A stretch of 64,000 bases of DNA from Nematostella vectensis. Its lineage: Eukaryota; Cnidaria; Anthozoa; Actiniaria; Edwardsiidae. Positions 46,035 to 61,016 of this stretch are shown in pieces (position 1 is the stretch's first letter; the number at the start of each line of letters is the position of its first letter). Position numbers and translations under genes: made by a program. Location: contig NC_064038.1 of NCBI RefSeq assembly GCF_932526225.1, positions 2,606,001 through 2,670,000 on the forward strand, read 5' to 3'. The notes under the pieces were generated by a model. The model made no database searches, had not been told where the DNA came from, and saw only the letters and a list, made by a program, of their open reading frames with translations.

Positions 46035-49017
46035 TCAATGCTAGAACCTCCATTAGAAGCGAGTCACCATTGTTAGCCTATTTTGCATGCCTGCACTGCA
46101 TCATGGGAGTCTTGGAAACACCTTGACAGACAGGCGGGCAATCTCCTCCAACAGAATCATAACAGTTTTTTTATAAGTCTCTTTGCCCCGAAGCCAAACA
46201 AAACATTTCCAGGTCCAAGAAACCCAGAATAAGCCTGAAAACAATTTTCAGTCAACGGTAGCTTTGCTTAACTGGTAGTGTTGGACTTGAAATAGGGGGG
46301 GGGGGGGGGAGGTTTCTGTTTTCAGTCTGTTTTTCTTACAATGTTGCTCAAAAGTAACCAGGAGTGAAAGGGTTGAAGTGAAATACAGCTATACTTAGTC
46401 AGGGTAGACAGTATTGCGGATTTTTTCGATATTCTATGAGATTTTACAAACCTCTCCAGCTTACGTCTTTCATTGCATTTTATATTTTTTCAATGAATAT
46501 TTAGGCCGGTGAATAGCTTAATAAGCTCTACAAAGAAAAATAGAATCGCCAAATCGCACTTTTTTTATTTCTATTTATTTTTGCTTTTTGCATGATATTA
46601 AAAAAACGGTTTTTCTAAAAAAAACGTTTTTCTTTCTTCGCTTGTTTGATGTCCTGTACACGATAAAAGACAATGCGCCCGTGCGTTACGATGCCACGCG
46701 CCGACATAGCGAGCCCCAAAGGGACTCAAGACGCCCAAATAGACCTGTATTTTTTTTCACCCTCTATCTCAGCGAGCTGTGCGTGGCGTAACCGTATTAC
46801 AGGCCTGGGATCCTAGTTATTGTCCTCCCCATTAATGCGCGGGTTGGAATACCTTGCAAGAGTGTTGTACAGCATATTCGCCGGAAATATCGGTGCTTGG
46901 GGCCTTCGGGTTCTTTACAGCCTTCCGTAAAAGCCTTGTGATGCCATACCGATTGGGTAATCCGTATGTATGGTATCCGTTTTGTTTTTCAGGTCGGGTT
47001 CGATCCCATGCCAATGGCATTTTTTCCTTTTTTTTCCTATTAATTTTTTTTTATCGTAGAGCTTAACCCCTCTCACTCCTGCGTAGTTTTCGGAAAAATA
47101 AGAAAAAAAAAAACAAGAAAAAAAAACAAAAAAAAAACAGACCATCCAAACAACCGTATGACTTTGGGGGGAGGAGTGTTGACTGGCCCTCCCCCTCGTG
47201 AATGTTTCTCCGGATCTCCGGATCAATTCCGTAATGGCATCCATCGGAGTATGGAAATGGACCTTGAGGATACAAGCCTGGTATACATCATACATCTAGC
47301 AAAATGAGCTTGCTAGATTTACTGATGTCAACATTAGAAGGGGGGAGGGACACTCTTTTCATACAGTACAATATTGCAGTTGTTACCTATTATTGAATAA
47401 GTGGGTAACATGTCTTTGTTTATCAAACAAGGTCTATTTCTGAGACAAGCAAATTCAAGGGAGAGCTGTTGAAATAACAGGGGAATGTTGAAGGAAAAAC
47501 AATTATCTGATTAAAAAACTACTGTAGATTCCTTTGCACGAAGATAATAACAAACATAATTTTGATTGTTATTTAGGAGGAACGAGACGAGTTCTACAAC
47601 ATACTATGAAAAGTATGTATTACTCATCTAAATTATACAAGTAAAAAATTCTATTTAAAAAATACTGTAAGTAATTAGGTAAATCCTAAAACATGTATAA
47701 CATGTACAACACACTAAAAACTCCATGGCTATTGACTGTTTTCTACTCACATGTTTTTACAGTATATACAATTTCATTCTGGTACATCTTGTGGTCACTG
47801 TGCCATCTTCAGGGCTACACCCAAAGCACCTGTGCACTGCACAGGTGTTCCTGATGAAGGAGGGTAAGGAGGGCAGGAAAAGGTTCTGCGACACCTTGCT
47901 TTTATGGACCCCTATGATTCCGAGTTGAGTGTGGCCCCTGTAGATGTTGACAGGTCAACCTCACAGCCACATGAAAGAAATGCCTAATATCTTATGCTTT
48001 ACAGTGAGTGTTTTGCAGTCAAGTTGGTTTCTGTTAGTGGGTAAAAATTATTATACATAATTGTAATCATGACTATGGTCACACTGTACATATAGAACTG
48101 TAAATGAATAGAAAAAAAGTATATATTTCCAGTCAAACTACAGAATTGCATGATAACCTTGAAAGTATTGAATAAAAGACTGCAAAACCAACATCTTTTG
48201 TACTAGTTGCTTAGTTGGTTGAATTGACCACGGGCAATTTTAAGCTGAATTCCTCCTTCCCCCACTCCCCCACCCCAGAAAAAAAATAATAAAAGAAAAC
48301 TAAAACTAAAACAAAACCAACAGAGACCCCCTCCAGCTATTTTCTCTTATTTTTTTTTTACAGCTATTTAAAGGGGCAGTGCCATGGTAAGTGCTTTCAA
48401 TAGCTCTCTGAACCTGACACAATGAAATTTAGTAAACTCTAATACTGACTTATGAGCTTTTGGTACATGTGGGGGACTTAAATTCAAAGAAAATGACCAC
48501 AAACTGTCAATAAACATAGTTTCTATAAAATATTGCTTTCAATAAAATATTGCATATTATTTTAACAAGGTATTGACATCTTTTAAAAAGGTCTACTATT
48601 TGTAGGCGATTGAAAGCCTACAATAAACACTGACATGCGCAGTACCATGACGCTGTCCCTTTAAGTCTTTCATTGCCATAACGCCCTGAGACGCCTGTAA
48701 AATATAGGCCCAACTCCAAAACGTCAAAAATGCAAACTAAACATCACCAGACCCGGATACTCATAGATTCATCCAAGGCATAGACGACCTGCAAAAGCGC
48801 ATCTAAGCAATGTAATAGAATTGACTCTTTTGTCAAAATATCAACCTTAATTGCTGACCAATTCGTAATAAAATGCTTAAACTTAGAAACATTTCTTACC
48901 AAAAAAGACACAACATTCCGAACTACAAATAGAGACAAGCAAACACAGATCAAGTCACCAATAGATACCTTTATTGCGCTCCGTCAGGTCCCATTTTACA
49001 GCAATCAGTCACAATAA
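46035..49017. repeat. Array unit U14, twin of U11
   Basis: 2983 bp. B-box 46997-47007, MITE-like element 48368-48664. It carries every U11-specific variant, including a 15-G run at 46295-46309 and the hairpin-loop deletion (47827-47847). Private changes include GGATCCTAGTTATT near 46810, which puts a stop in the recurring 85-codon frame, and CAACATTCC near 48911. Confidence 0.97.
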
Positions 49018-52000
49018 TCTATGCTAGAACCTCCATTAGAAGCGAGTCACCATTGTTAGCCTATTTTGCATGCCTGCACTGCATCATGGGAGTCTTGGAA
49101 ACACCTTGACAGACAGGCGGGCAATCTCCTCCAACAGAATCATAACAGTTTTTTTATAAGTCTCTTTGCCCCGAAGCCAAACAAAACATTTCCAGGTCCA
49201 AGAAACCCAGAATAAGCCTGAAAACAATTTTCAGTCAACGGTAGCTTAGCTTAACTGGTAGTGTTGGACTTGAAATAGGGGGGGAGGTTTCTGTTTTCAG
49301 TCTGTTTTTCTTACAATGTTGCTCAAAAGTAACCAGGAGTGAAAGGGTTGAAGTGAAATACAGCTATACTTAGTCAGGGTAGACAGTATTGCGGATTTTT
49401 TCGATATTCTATGCGATTTTACAAACCTCTCCCCCTTACGTCTTTCATTGCATTTTTTATTTTTTTTTTAATGAATATTTAGGCCGGTGAATAGCTTAAT
49501 AAGCTCTACAAAGAAAAATAGAATCGCCAAATCGCACTTTTTTTATTTCTATTTATTTTTGCTTTTTGCATGATATTAAAAAAACGGTTCCTAAAAAAAA
49601 CGTTTTTCTTTCTTCGCTTGTTTGATGTCCTGTACACGATAAAAGACAATGCGCCCGTGCGTTACGATGCCACGCGCCGACATAGCGAGCCCCCAAGGGA
49701 CTCAAGACGCCCAAATAGACCTGTATTTTTTTTCACCCTATATCTCAGCGAGCTGTGCGTGGCGTAACCGTATTACAGGCCTGGGATCTTGGTTATTGTC
49801 CTCCCCATTAATGCGCGGGTTGGAATACCTTGCAAGAGTGTTGTACAGCATATTCGCCGGAAATATCGGTGCTTGGGGCGTTCGGGTTCTTTACAGCCTT
49901 CCGTAAAAGCCTTGTGCTGCCATACCGATTGGGTAATCCGTATGTATGGTTTCCGTTTTGTTTTTCAGGTCGGGTTCGATCCCATGCCAATGGCATTTTT
50001 TTCTTTTTTTTTTTTTTTTCTATTAATTTTTTTTTCGTAGAGCTTAACCCCTCTCACTCCTGCGTAGTTTTCGGAAAAATAAGAAAAAAAAAAAAAAAAA
50101 ACAAGAAAAAAAAAACAAAAAAACAGACCATCCAAACAACCGTCTGACTTTGGGGGGAGGAGTGTTGACTGGCCCTCCCCCTCGTGAATTTTTCTCCGGA
50201 TCTCCGGATCAATTCCGTAATGGCATCCATCGGAGTACGGAAATGGACCTGGAGGATACAAGTTTGGTATACATCATACATCTAGCAAAATGAGCATGCT
50301 AGATTTACTGATGTCAACATTAGAAGGGGGAGGGACACTCTTTTCATACAGTACAATATTGCAGTTGTTACCTATTATTGAATAAGTGGGTAACATGTCT
50401 TTGTTTATCAAACAAGGTCTATTTCTGAGACAAGCAAATTCAAGGGAGAGCTGTTGAAATAACAGGGGAATGTTGAAGGAAAAACAATTATCTGATTAAA
50501 AAACTACTGTAGATTCCTTTGCACGAAGATAATAACAAACATAATTTTGATTGTTATTTAGGAGGAACGAGAAGAGTTCTACAACATACTATGAAAAGTA
50601 TGTATTACTCATCTAAATTATACAAGTAAAAAATTCTATTTAAAAAAATACTGTAAGTAATTAGGTAAATCCTAAAACATGTATAACATGTACAACACAC
50701 TAAAAACTCCATGGCTATTGACTGTTTTCTACTCACATGTTTTTACAGTATATACAATTTCATTCTGGTACATCTTGTGGTCACTGTGCCATCTTCAGGG
50801 CTACACCCAAAGCACCTGTGCACCCCATCCACCTAAGGGTGTCGGCTGCACAGGTGTTCCTGATGAAGGAGGGTAAGGAGGGCAGGAAAAGGTTCTGCGA
50901 CACCTTGCTTTTATGGACCCCTATGATTCCGAGTTGAGTGTGGCCCCTGTAGATGTTGACAGGTCAACCTCACAGCCACATGAAAGAAATGCCTAATATC
51001 TTATGCTTTACAGTGAGTGTTTTGCAGTCAAGTTGGTTTCTGTTAGTGGGTAAAAATTATTATAAATAATTGTAATCATGACTATGGTCACACTGTACAT
51101 ATAGAACTGTAAATGAATAGAAAAAAGTATATATTTCCAGTCAAACTACAGAATTGCATGATAACCTTGAAAGTATTGAATAAAAGACTGCAAAACCAAC
51201 ATCTTTTGTACTAGTTGCTTAGTTGGTTGAATTGACCACGGGCAATTTTAAGCTGAATCGCTCCTTCCCCCACTCCCCCACCCCAGAAAAAAAATAATAA
51301 AAGAAAACTAAAACTAAAACAAAACTAACAGAGGCCCCCTCCAGCTATTTTCTCTTATTTTTTTTACAGCTATTTAAAGGGGCAGTGCCATGGTAAGTTC
51401 TTTCAATAGCTCTCTGAACCTGACACAATGAAATTTAGTAAACTCTAATACTGACTTATGAGCTTTTGGTACATGTGGGGGACTTAAATTCAAAGAAAAT
51501 GACCACAAACTGTCAATAAACATAGTTTCTATAAAATATTGCTTTCAATAAAATATTGCATATTATTTTAACAAGGTATTGACAGCTTTTAAAAAGGTCA
51601 ACTATTTGTAGGCGATTAAAAGCCTACAATAAACACTGACATGCGCAGTACCATGACGCTGTCCCTTTAAGTCTTTCATTGCCATAACGCCCTGAGACGC
51701 CTATAAAATATAGGCCCAACTCCAAAACGTCAAAAATGCAAACTAAACATCACCAGACCCGGATACTCATAGATTCATCCAAGGCATAGACGACCTGCAA
51801 AAGCGCATCTAAGCAATGTAATAGAATTGACTCTTTTGTCAAAATATCAACCTTAATTGCTGACCAATTCGTAATAAAATGCTTAAACTTAGAAACATTT
51901 CTTACCAAAAAAGACACGAAATTCCGAACTACAAATAGAGACAAGCAAACACAGATCAAGTTACCAATAGATACCTTTATTGCGCTCCGTCAGGTCCCAT

Positions 52001-52023
52001 TTTACAGCAATCAGTCACAATAA
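49018..52023. repeat. Array unit U15
   Basis: 3006 bp. B-box 49973-49983, MITE-like element 51374-51670. It begins TCTATGCTAG as U10 does. Private changes include CACCCTATATCTCAG, GGGATCTTGG, GGGGCGTTCGGG, CAAGTTTGGTATAC, GAGCATGCTAGA (breaking the TCTAGCAA hairpin arm) and AGAAGAGTTC. Confidence 0.97.
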
Positions 52024-55013
52024 TCAATGCTAGAACCTCCATTAGAAGCGAGTCACCATTGTTAGCCTATTTTGCATGCCTGCACTGCATCATGGGAGTC
52101 TTGGAAACACCTTGACAGACAGGCGGGCAATCTCCTCCAACAGAATCATAACAGTTTTTTTTATAAGTCTCTTTGCCCCGAAGCCAAACAAAACATTTCC
52201 AGGTCCAAGAAACCCAGAATAAGCCTGAAAACAATTTTCAGTCAACGGTAGCTTAGCTTAACTGGTAGTGTTGGACTTGAAATAGGGGGGGAGGTTTCTG
52301 TTTTCAGTCTGTTTTTCTTACAATGTTGCTCAAAAGTAACCAGGAGTGAAAGGGTTGAAGTGAAATACAGCTATACTTAGTCAGGGTAGACAGTATTGCG
52401 GATTTTTTCGATATTCTATGCGATTTTACAAACCTCTCCTCCTTACGTCTTTCATTGCATTTTAATTTTTTTTTAATGAATATTTAGGCCGGTGAATAGC
52501 TTAATAAGCTCTACAAAGAAAAATAGAATCGCCAAATCGCACTTTTTTATTTCTATTTATTTTTGCTTTTTGCATGATATTAAAAAAACGGTTCCTAAAA
52601 AAAACGTTTTTCTTTCTTCGCTTGTTTGATGTCCTGTACACGATAAAAGACAATGCGCCCGTGCGTTACGATGCCACGCGCCGACATAGCGAGCCCCCAA
52701 GGGACTCAAGACGCCCAAATAGACCTGTATTTTTTTTCACCCTCTATCTCAGCGAGCTGTGCGTGGCGTAACCGTATTACAGGCCTGGGATCCTGATTAT
52801 TGTCCTCCCCATTAATGCGCGGGTTGGAATATCTTGCAAGAGTGTTGTACAGCATATTCGCCGGAAATATCGGTGCTTGGGGCCTTCGGGTTCTTTACAG
52901 CCTTCCGTAAAAGCCTTGTGCTGCCATACCGATTGGGTAATCCGTATGTATGGTTTCCGTTTTGTTTTTCAGGTCGGGTTCGATCCCATGCCAATGGCAT
53001 TTTTTTCTTTTTTTTTTCTATTTTTTTTTTTTCGTAGAGCTTAACCCCTTTCACTCCTGTGTAGTTTTCGGAAAAATAAGAAGAAGAAAAAAACAAGAAA
53101 AAAAAAAAAAACAGACCATCCAAACAACCGTCTGACTTTGGGGGGAGGAGTGTTGACTGGCCCTCCCCCTCGTGAATTTTTCTCCGGATCTCCGGATCAA
53201 TTCCGTAATGGCATCCATCGGAGTATGGAAATGGACCTGGAGGATACAAGCCTGGTATACATCATACATCTAGCAAAATGAGCTTGCTAGATTTACTGAT
53301 GTCAACATTAGAAGGGGGAGGGACACTCTTTTCATACAGTACAATATTGCAGTTGTTACCTATTATTGAATAAGTGGGTAACATGTCTTTGTTTATCAAA
53401 CAAGGTCTATTTCTGAGACAAGCAAATTCAAGGGAGAGCTGTTGAAATAACAGGGGAATGTTGAAGGAAAAACAATTATCTGATTAAAAAACTACTGTAG
53501 ATTCCTTTGCACGAAGATAATAACAAACATAATTTTGATTGTTATTTAGGAGGAACGAGACGAGTTCTACAACATACTATGAAAAGTATGTATTACTCAT
53601 CTAAATTATACAAGTAAAAAATTCTATTTAAAAAAATACTGTAAGTAATTAGGTAAATCCTAAAACATGTATAACATGTACAACACACTAAAAACTCCAT
53701 GGCTATTGACTGTTTTCTACTCACATGTTTTTACAGTATATACAATTTCATTCTGGTACATCTTGTGGTCACTGTGCCATCTTCAGGGCTACACCCAAAG
53801 CACCTGTGCACCCCATCCACCTAAGGGTGTCGGCTGCACAGGTGTTCCTGATGAAGGAGGGTAAGGAGGGCAGGAAAAGGTTCTGCGACACCTTGCTTTT
53901 ATGGACCCCTATGATTCCGAGTTGAGTGTGGCCCCTGTAGATGTTGACAGGTCAACCTCACAGCCACATGAAAGAAATGCCTAATATCTTATGCTTTACA
54001 GTGAGTGTTTTGCAGTCAAGTTGGTTTCTGTTAGTGGGTAAAAATTATTATAAATAATTGTAATCATGACTATGGTCACACTGTACATATAGAACTGTAA
54101 ATGAATAGAAAAAAAGTATATATTTCCAGTCAAACTACAGATTTGCATGATAACCTTGAAAGTATTGAATAAAAGACTGCAAAACCAACATCTTTTGTAC
54201 TAGTTGCTTAGTTGGTTGAATTGACCACGGGCAATTTTAAGCTGAATTCCTCCTTCCCCCACTCCCCCAACCCAGAAAAAAAAATAATAAAAGAAAACTA
54301 AAACTAAAACAAAACCAACAGAGACCCCCTCCAGCTATTTTCTCTTATTTTTTTTACAGCTATTTAAAGGGGCAGTGCCATGGTAAGTGCTTTCAATAGC
54401 TCTCTGAACCTGACACAATGAAATTTAGTAAACTCTAATACTGACTTATGAGCTTTTGGTACATGTGGGGGACTTAAATTCAAAGAAAATGACCACAAAC
54501 TGTCAATAAACATAGTTTCTATAAAATATTGCTTTCAATAAAATATTGCATATTATTTTAACAAGGTATTGACAGCTTTTAAAAAGGTCAACTATTTGTA
54601 GGCGATTAAAAGCCTACAATAAACACTGACATGTGTAGTACCATGACGCTGTCCCTTTAAGTCTTTCATTGCCATAACGCCCTGAGACGCCTGTAAAATA
54701 TAGGCCCAACTCCAAAACGTCAAAAATGCAAACTAAACATCACCAGACCCGGATACTCATAGATTCATCCAAGGCATAGACGACCTGCAAAAGCGCATCT
54801 AAGCAATGTAATAGAATTGACTCTTTTGTCAAAATATCAACCTTAATTGCTGACCAATTCGAAATAAAATGCTTAAACTTAGAAACATTTCTTACCAAAA
54901 AAGACACAAAATTCCGAACTACAAATAGAGACAAGCAAACACAGATCAAGTCACCAATAGATACCTTTATTGCGCTCCGTCAGGTCCCATTTTACAGCAA
55001 TCAGTCACAATAA
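52024..55013. repeat. Array unit U16
   Basis: 2990 bp. B-box 52977-52987, MITE-like element 54364-54660. GGATCCTGATTATT near 52792 creates a stop in the recurring 85-codon frame. CTCTCCTCCTTACG near 52434 is shared with U17 and U18. ACATGTGTAGTACC near 54630 alters the right MITE flank. Confidence 0.97.
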
Positions 55014-58012
55014 TCAATGCTAGAACCTCCATTAGAAGCGAGTCACCATTGTTAGCCTATTTTGCATGCCTGCACTGCATCATGGGAGTCTTGGAAACAC
55101 CTTGACAGACAGGCGGGCAATCTCCTCCAACAGAATCATAACAGTTTTTTTTATAAGTCTCTTTGCCCCGAAGCCAAACAAAACATTTCCAGGTCCAAGA
55201 AACCCAGAATAAGCCTGAAAACAATTTTCAGTCAACGGTAGCTTAGCTTAACTGGTAGTGTTGGACTTGAAATAGGGGGGGAGGTTTCTGTTTTCAGTCT
55301 GTTTTTCTTACAATGTTGCTCAAAAGTAACCAGGAGTGAAAGGGTTGAAGTGAAATACAGCTATACTTAGTCAGGGTAGACAGTATTGCGGATTTTTTCG
55401 ATATTCTATGCGATTTTACAAACCTCTCCTCCTTACGTCTTTCATTGCATTTTTCATTTTTTTTAATGAATATTTAGGCCGGTGAATAGCTTAATAAGCT
55501 CTACAAAGAAAAATAGAATCGCCAAATCGCACTTTTTTATTTCTATTTATTTTTGCTTTTTGCATGATATTAAAAAAACGGTTCCTAAAAAAACGTTTTT
55601 CTTTCTTCGCTTGTTTGATGTCCTGTACACGATAAAAGACAATGCGCCCGTACGTTACGATGCCACGCGCCGACATAGCGAGCCCCCAAGGGACTCAAGA
55701 CGCCCAAATAGACCTGTATTTTTTTTCACCCTCTATCTCAGCGAGCTGTGCGTGGCGTAACCGTATTACAGGCCTGGGATCCTGGTTATTGTCCTCCCCA
55801 TTAATGCGCGGGTTGGAATACCTTGCAAGAGTGTTGTACAGCATATTCGCCGGAAATATCGGTGCTTGGGGCCTTCGGGTTCTTTACAGCCTTCCGTAAA
55901 AGCCTTGTGCTGCCATACCGATTGGGTAATCCGTATGTATGGTTTCCGGTTTGTTTTTCAGGTCGGGTTCGATCCCATGCCAATGGCATTTTTTTCTTTT
56001 TTTTTTTCTATTATTTTTTTTTTTCGTAGAGCTTAACCCCTCTCACTCCTGCGTAGTTTTCGGAAAAATAATAAGAAGAAAAAAACAAGAAAAAAAAAAA
56101 CAAAAAAAAAAACAGACCATCCAAACAACCGTCTGACTTTGGGGGGAGGAGTGTTGACTGGCCCTCCCCCTCTTGAATTTTTCTCCGGATCTCCGGATCA
56201 ATTCCGTAATGGCATCCATCGGAGTATGGAAATGGACCTGGAGGATACAAGCCTGGTATACATCATACATCTAGCAAAATGAGCTTGCTAGATTTACTGA
56301 TGTCAACATTAGAAAGGGGAGGGACACTCTTTTCATACAGTACAATATTGCAGTTGTTACCTATTATTGAATAAGTGGGTAACATGTCTTTGTTTATCAA
56401 ACAAGGTCTATTTCTGAGACAAGCAAATTCAAGGGAGAGCTGTTGAAATAACAGGGGAATGTTGAAGGAAAAACAATTATCTGATTAAAAAACTACTGTA
56501 GATTCCTTTGCACGAAGATAATAACAAACATAATTTTGATTGTTATTTAGGAGGAACGAGACGAGTTCTACAACATACTATGAAAAGTATGTATTACTCA
56601 TCTAAATTATACAAGTAAAAAATTCTATTTAAAAAAATACTGTAAGTAATTAGGTAAATCCTAAAACATATATAACATGTACAACACACTAAAAACTCCA
56701 TGGCTATTGACTGTTTTCTACTCACATGTTTTTACAGTATATACAATTTCATTCTGGTACATCTTGTGGTCACTGTGCCATCTTCAGGGCTACACCCAAA
56801 GCACCTGTGCACCCCATCCACCTAAGGGTGTCGGCTGCACAGGTGTTCCTGATGAAGGAGGGTAAGGAGGGCAGGAAAAGGTTCTGCGACACCTTGCTTT
56901 TATGGACCCCTATGATTCCGAGTTGAGTGTGGCCCCTGTAGATGTTGACAGGTCAACCTCACAGCCACATGAAAGAAATGCCTAATATCTTATGCTTTAC
57001 AGTGAGTGTTTTGCAGTCAAGTTGGTTTCTGTTAGTGGGTAAAAATTATTATAAATAATTGTAATCATGACTATGGTCACACTGTACATATAGAACTGTA
57101 AATGAATAGAAAAAAAGTATATATTTCCAGTCAAACTACAGAATTGCATGATAACCTTGAAAGTATTGAATAAAAGACTGCAAAACCAACATCTTTTGTA
57201 CTAGTTGCTTAGTTGGTTGAATTGACCACGGGCAATTTTAAGCTGAATTCCTCCTTTCCTCACTCCCCCACCCCAGAAAAAAAATAATAAAAGAAAACTA
57301 AAACTAAAACAAAACCAACAGAGACCCCCTCCAGCTATTTTCTCTTATTTTTTTACAGCTATTTAAAGGGGCAGTGCCATGGTAAGTGCTTTCAATAGCT
57401 CTCTGAACCTGACACAATGAAATTTAGTAAACTCTAATACTGACTTATGAGCTTTTGGTACATGTGGGGGACTTAAATTCAAAGAAAATGACCACAAACT
57501 GTCAATAAACATAGTTTCTATGAAATATTGCTTCCAATAAAATATTGCATATTATTTTAACAAGGTATTGACAGCTTTTAAAAAGGTCAACTATTTGTAG
57601 GCGATTAAAAGCCTACAATAAACACTGACATGCGTAGTACCATGACGCTGTCCCTTTAAGTCTTTCATTGCCATAACGCCCTAAGACGCCTGTAAAATAT
57701 AGGCCCAACTCCAAAACGTCAAAAATGCAAACTAAACATCACCAGACCCGGATACTCATAGATTCATCCAAGGCATAGACGACCTGCAAAAGCGCATCTA
57801 AACAATGTAATAGAATTGACTCTTTTGTCAAAATATCAACCTTAATTGCTGACCAATTCGTAATAAAATGCTTAAACTTAGAAACATTTCTTACCAAAAA
57901 AGACACAAAATTCCGAACTACAAATAGAGACAAGCAAACACAGATCAAGTCACCAATAGATAAATTTATTGCGCTCCGTCAGGTCCCATTTTACAGCAAT
58001 CAGTCACAATAA
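55014..58012. repeat. Array unit U17
   Basis: 2999 bp. B-box 55966-55976, MITE-like element 57363-57659. It shares TTTCCGGTTTG, GAAAAATAATAAGAAG and ATTAGAAAGGGGAGG with U18. Private changes include GCCCGTACGTTACG, CCCTCTTGAATTT and GATAAATTTATTGCG near the right end. Confidence 0.97.
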
Positions 58013-61000
58013 TCAATGCTAGAACCTCCATTAGAAGCGAGTCACCATTGTTAGCCTATTTTGCATGCCTGCACTGCATCATGGGAGTCTTGGAAACACC
58101 TTGACAGACAGGCGGGCAATCTCCTCCAACAGAATCATAACAGTTTTTTTATAAGTCTCTTTGCCCCGAAGCCAAACAAAACATTTCCAGGTCCAAGAAA
58201 CCCAGAATAAGCCTGAAAACAATTTTCAGTCAACGGTAGCTTAGCTTAACTGGTAGTGTTGGACTTGAAATAGGGGGGGAGGTTTCTGTTTTCAGTCTGT
58301 TTTTCTTACAATGTTGCTCAAAAGTAACCAGGAGTGAAAGGGTTGAAGTGAAATACAGCTATACTTAGTCAGGGTAGACAGTATTGCGGATTTTTTCGAT
58401 ATTCTATGCGATTTTACAAACCTCTCCTCCTTACGTCTTTCATTGCATTTTTCATTTTTTTTAATGAATATTTAGGCCGGTGAATAGCTTAATAAGCTCT
58501 ACAAAGAAAAATAGAATCGCCAAATCGCACTTTTTTATTTCTATTTATTTTTGCTTTTTGCATGATATTAAAAAAACGGTTCCTAAAAAAACGTTTTTCT
58601 TTCTTCGCTTGTTTGATGTCCTGTACACGATAAAAGACAATGCGCCCGTGCGTTACGATGCCACGCGCCGACATAGCGAGCCCCCAAGGGACTCAAGACG
58701 CCCAAATAGACCTGTATTTTTTTTCACCCTCTATCTCAGCGAGCTGTGCGTGGCGTAACCGTATTACAGGCCTGGGATCCTGGTTATTGTCCTCCCCATT
58801 AATGCGCGGGTTGGAATACCTTGCAAGAGTGTTGTACAGCATATTCGCCGGAAATATCGGTGCTTGGGGCCTTCGGGTTCTTTACAGCCTTCCATAAAAG
58901 GCTTGTGCTGCCATACCGATTGGGTAATCCGTATGTATGGTTTCCGGTTTGTTTTTCAGGTCGGGTTCGATCCCATGCCAATAGCATTTTTTTCTTTTTT
59001 TTTTTCTATTTTTTTTTTTTTTGTAGAGCTTAACCCCTTTCACTCCTGTGTAGTTTTCGGAAAAATAATAAGAAGAAAAAAACAAGAAAAAAAAAAAAAA
59101 AAAAAAAAAAAAAAACAGACCATCCAAACAACCGTCTGACTTTCGGGGGAGGAGTGTTGACTGGCCCTCCCCCTCGTGAATTTTTCTCCGGATCTCCGGA
59201 TCAATTCCGTAATGGCATCCATCGGAGTATGGAAATGGACCTGGAGGATACAAGCCTGGTATACATCATACATCTAGCAAAATGAGCTTGCTAGATTTAC
59301 TGATGTCAACATTAGAAAGGGGAGGGACACTCTTTTCATACAGTACAATATTGCAGTTGTTACCTTTTATTGAATAAGTGGGTAACATGTCTTTGTTTAT
59401 CAAACAAGGTCTATTTCTGAGACAAGAAAATTCAAGGGAGAGCTGTTGAAATAACAGGGGAATGTTGAAGGAAAAACAATTATCTGATTAAAAAACTACT
59501 GTAGATTCCTTTGCACGAAGATAATAACAAACATAATTTTGATTGTTATTTAGGAGGAACGAGACGAGTTCTACAACATACTATGAAAAGTATGTATTAC
59601 TCATCTAAATTATACAAGTAAAAAATTCTATTTAAAAAAATACTGTAAGTAATTAGGTAAATCCTAAAACATGTATAACATGTACAACACACTAAAAACT
59701 CCATGGCTATTGACTGTTTTCTACTCACATGTTTTTACAGTATATACAATTTCATTCTGGTACATCTTGTGGTCACTGTGTCATCTTCAGGGCTACACCC
59801 AAAGCACCTGTGCACCCCATCCACCTAAGGGTGTCGGCTGCACAGGTGTTCCTGATGAAGGAGGGTAAGGAGGGCAGGAAAAGGTTCTGCGACACCTTGC
59901 TTTTATGGACCCCTATGACTCCGAGTTGAGTGTGGCCCCTGTAGATGTTGACAGGTCAACCTCACAGCCACATGAAAGAAATGCCTAATATCTTATGCTT
60001 TACAGTGAGTGTTTTGCAGTCAAGTTGGTTTCTGTTAGTGGGTAAAAATTATTATAAATAATTGTAATCATGACTATGGTCACACTGTACATATAGAACT
60101 GTAAATGAATAGAAAAAAAATATATATTTCCAGTCAAACTACAGAATTGCATGATAACCTTGAAAGTATTGAATAAAAGACTGCAAAACCAACATCTTTT
60201 GTACTAGTTGCTTAGTTGGTTGAATTGACCACGGGCAATTTTAAGCTGAATTCCTCCTTCCCCCACTCCTCCACCCCAGAAAAAAAAATAATAAAAGAAA
60301 ACTAAAACTAAAACAAAACCAACAGAGACCCCCTCCAGCTATTTTCTCTTATTTGTTTACAGCTATTTAAAGGGGCAGTGCCATGGTAAGTGCTTTCAAT
60401 AGCTCTCTGAACCTGACACAATGAAATTTAGTAAACTCTAATACTGACTTATGAGCTTTTGGTACATGTGGGGGACTTAAATTCAAAGAAAATGACCACA
60501 AACTGTCAATAAACATAGTTTCTATAAAATATTGCTTCCAATAAAATATTGCATATTATTTTAACAAGGTATTGACAGCTTTTAAAAAGGTCAACTATTT
60601 GTAGGCGATTAAAAGCCTACAATAAACACTGACATGCGCAGTACCATGACGCTGTCCCTTTAAGTCTTTCATTGCCATAACGCCCTGAGACGCCTGTAAA
60701 ATATAGGCCCAACTCCAAAACGTCAAAAATGCAAACTAAACATCACCAGACCCGGATACTCATAGATTCATCCAAGGCATAGACGACCTGCAAAAGCGCA
60801 TCTAAGCAATGTAATAGAATTGACTCTTTTGTCAAAATATCAACCTTAATTGCTGACCAATTCGTAATAAAATGCTTAAACTTAGAAACATTTCTTACCA
60901 AAAAAGACACAAAATTCCGAACTACAAATAGAGACAAGCAAACACAGATCAAGTCACCAATAGATACCTTTATTGCGCTCCGTCAGGTCCCATTTTACAG

Positions 61001-61016
61001 CAATCAGTCACAATAA
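58013..61016. repeat. Array unit U18
   Basis: 3004 bp. B-box 58964-58974, MITE-like element 60367-60663. It has a 29-base A-run at 59087-59115, the longest A-run I noted in the window. CCAATAGCATTTT near 58978 and CTTTCGGGGGAGG near 59143 are private. GACTCCGAGTTG near 59918 is shared with U19. Confidence 0.97.
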
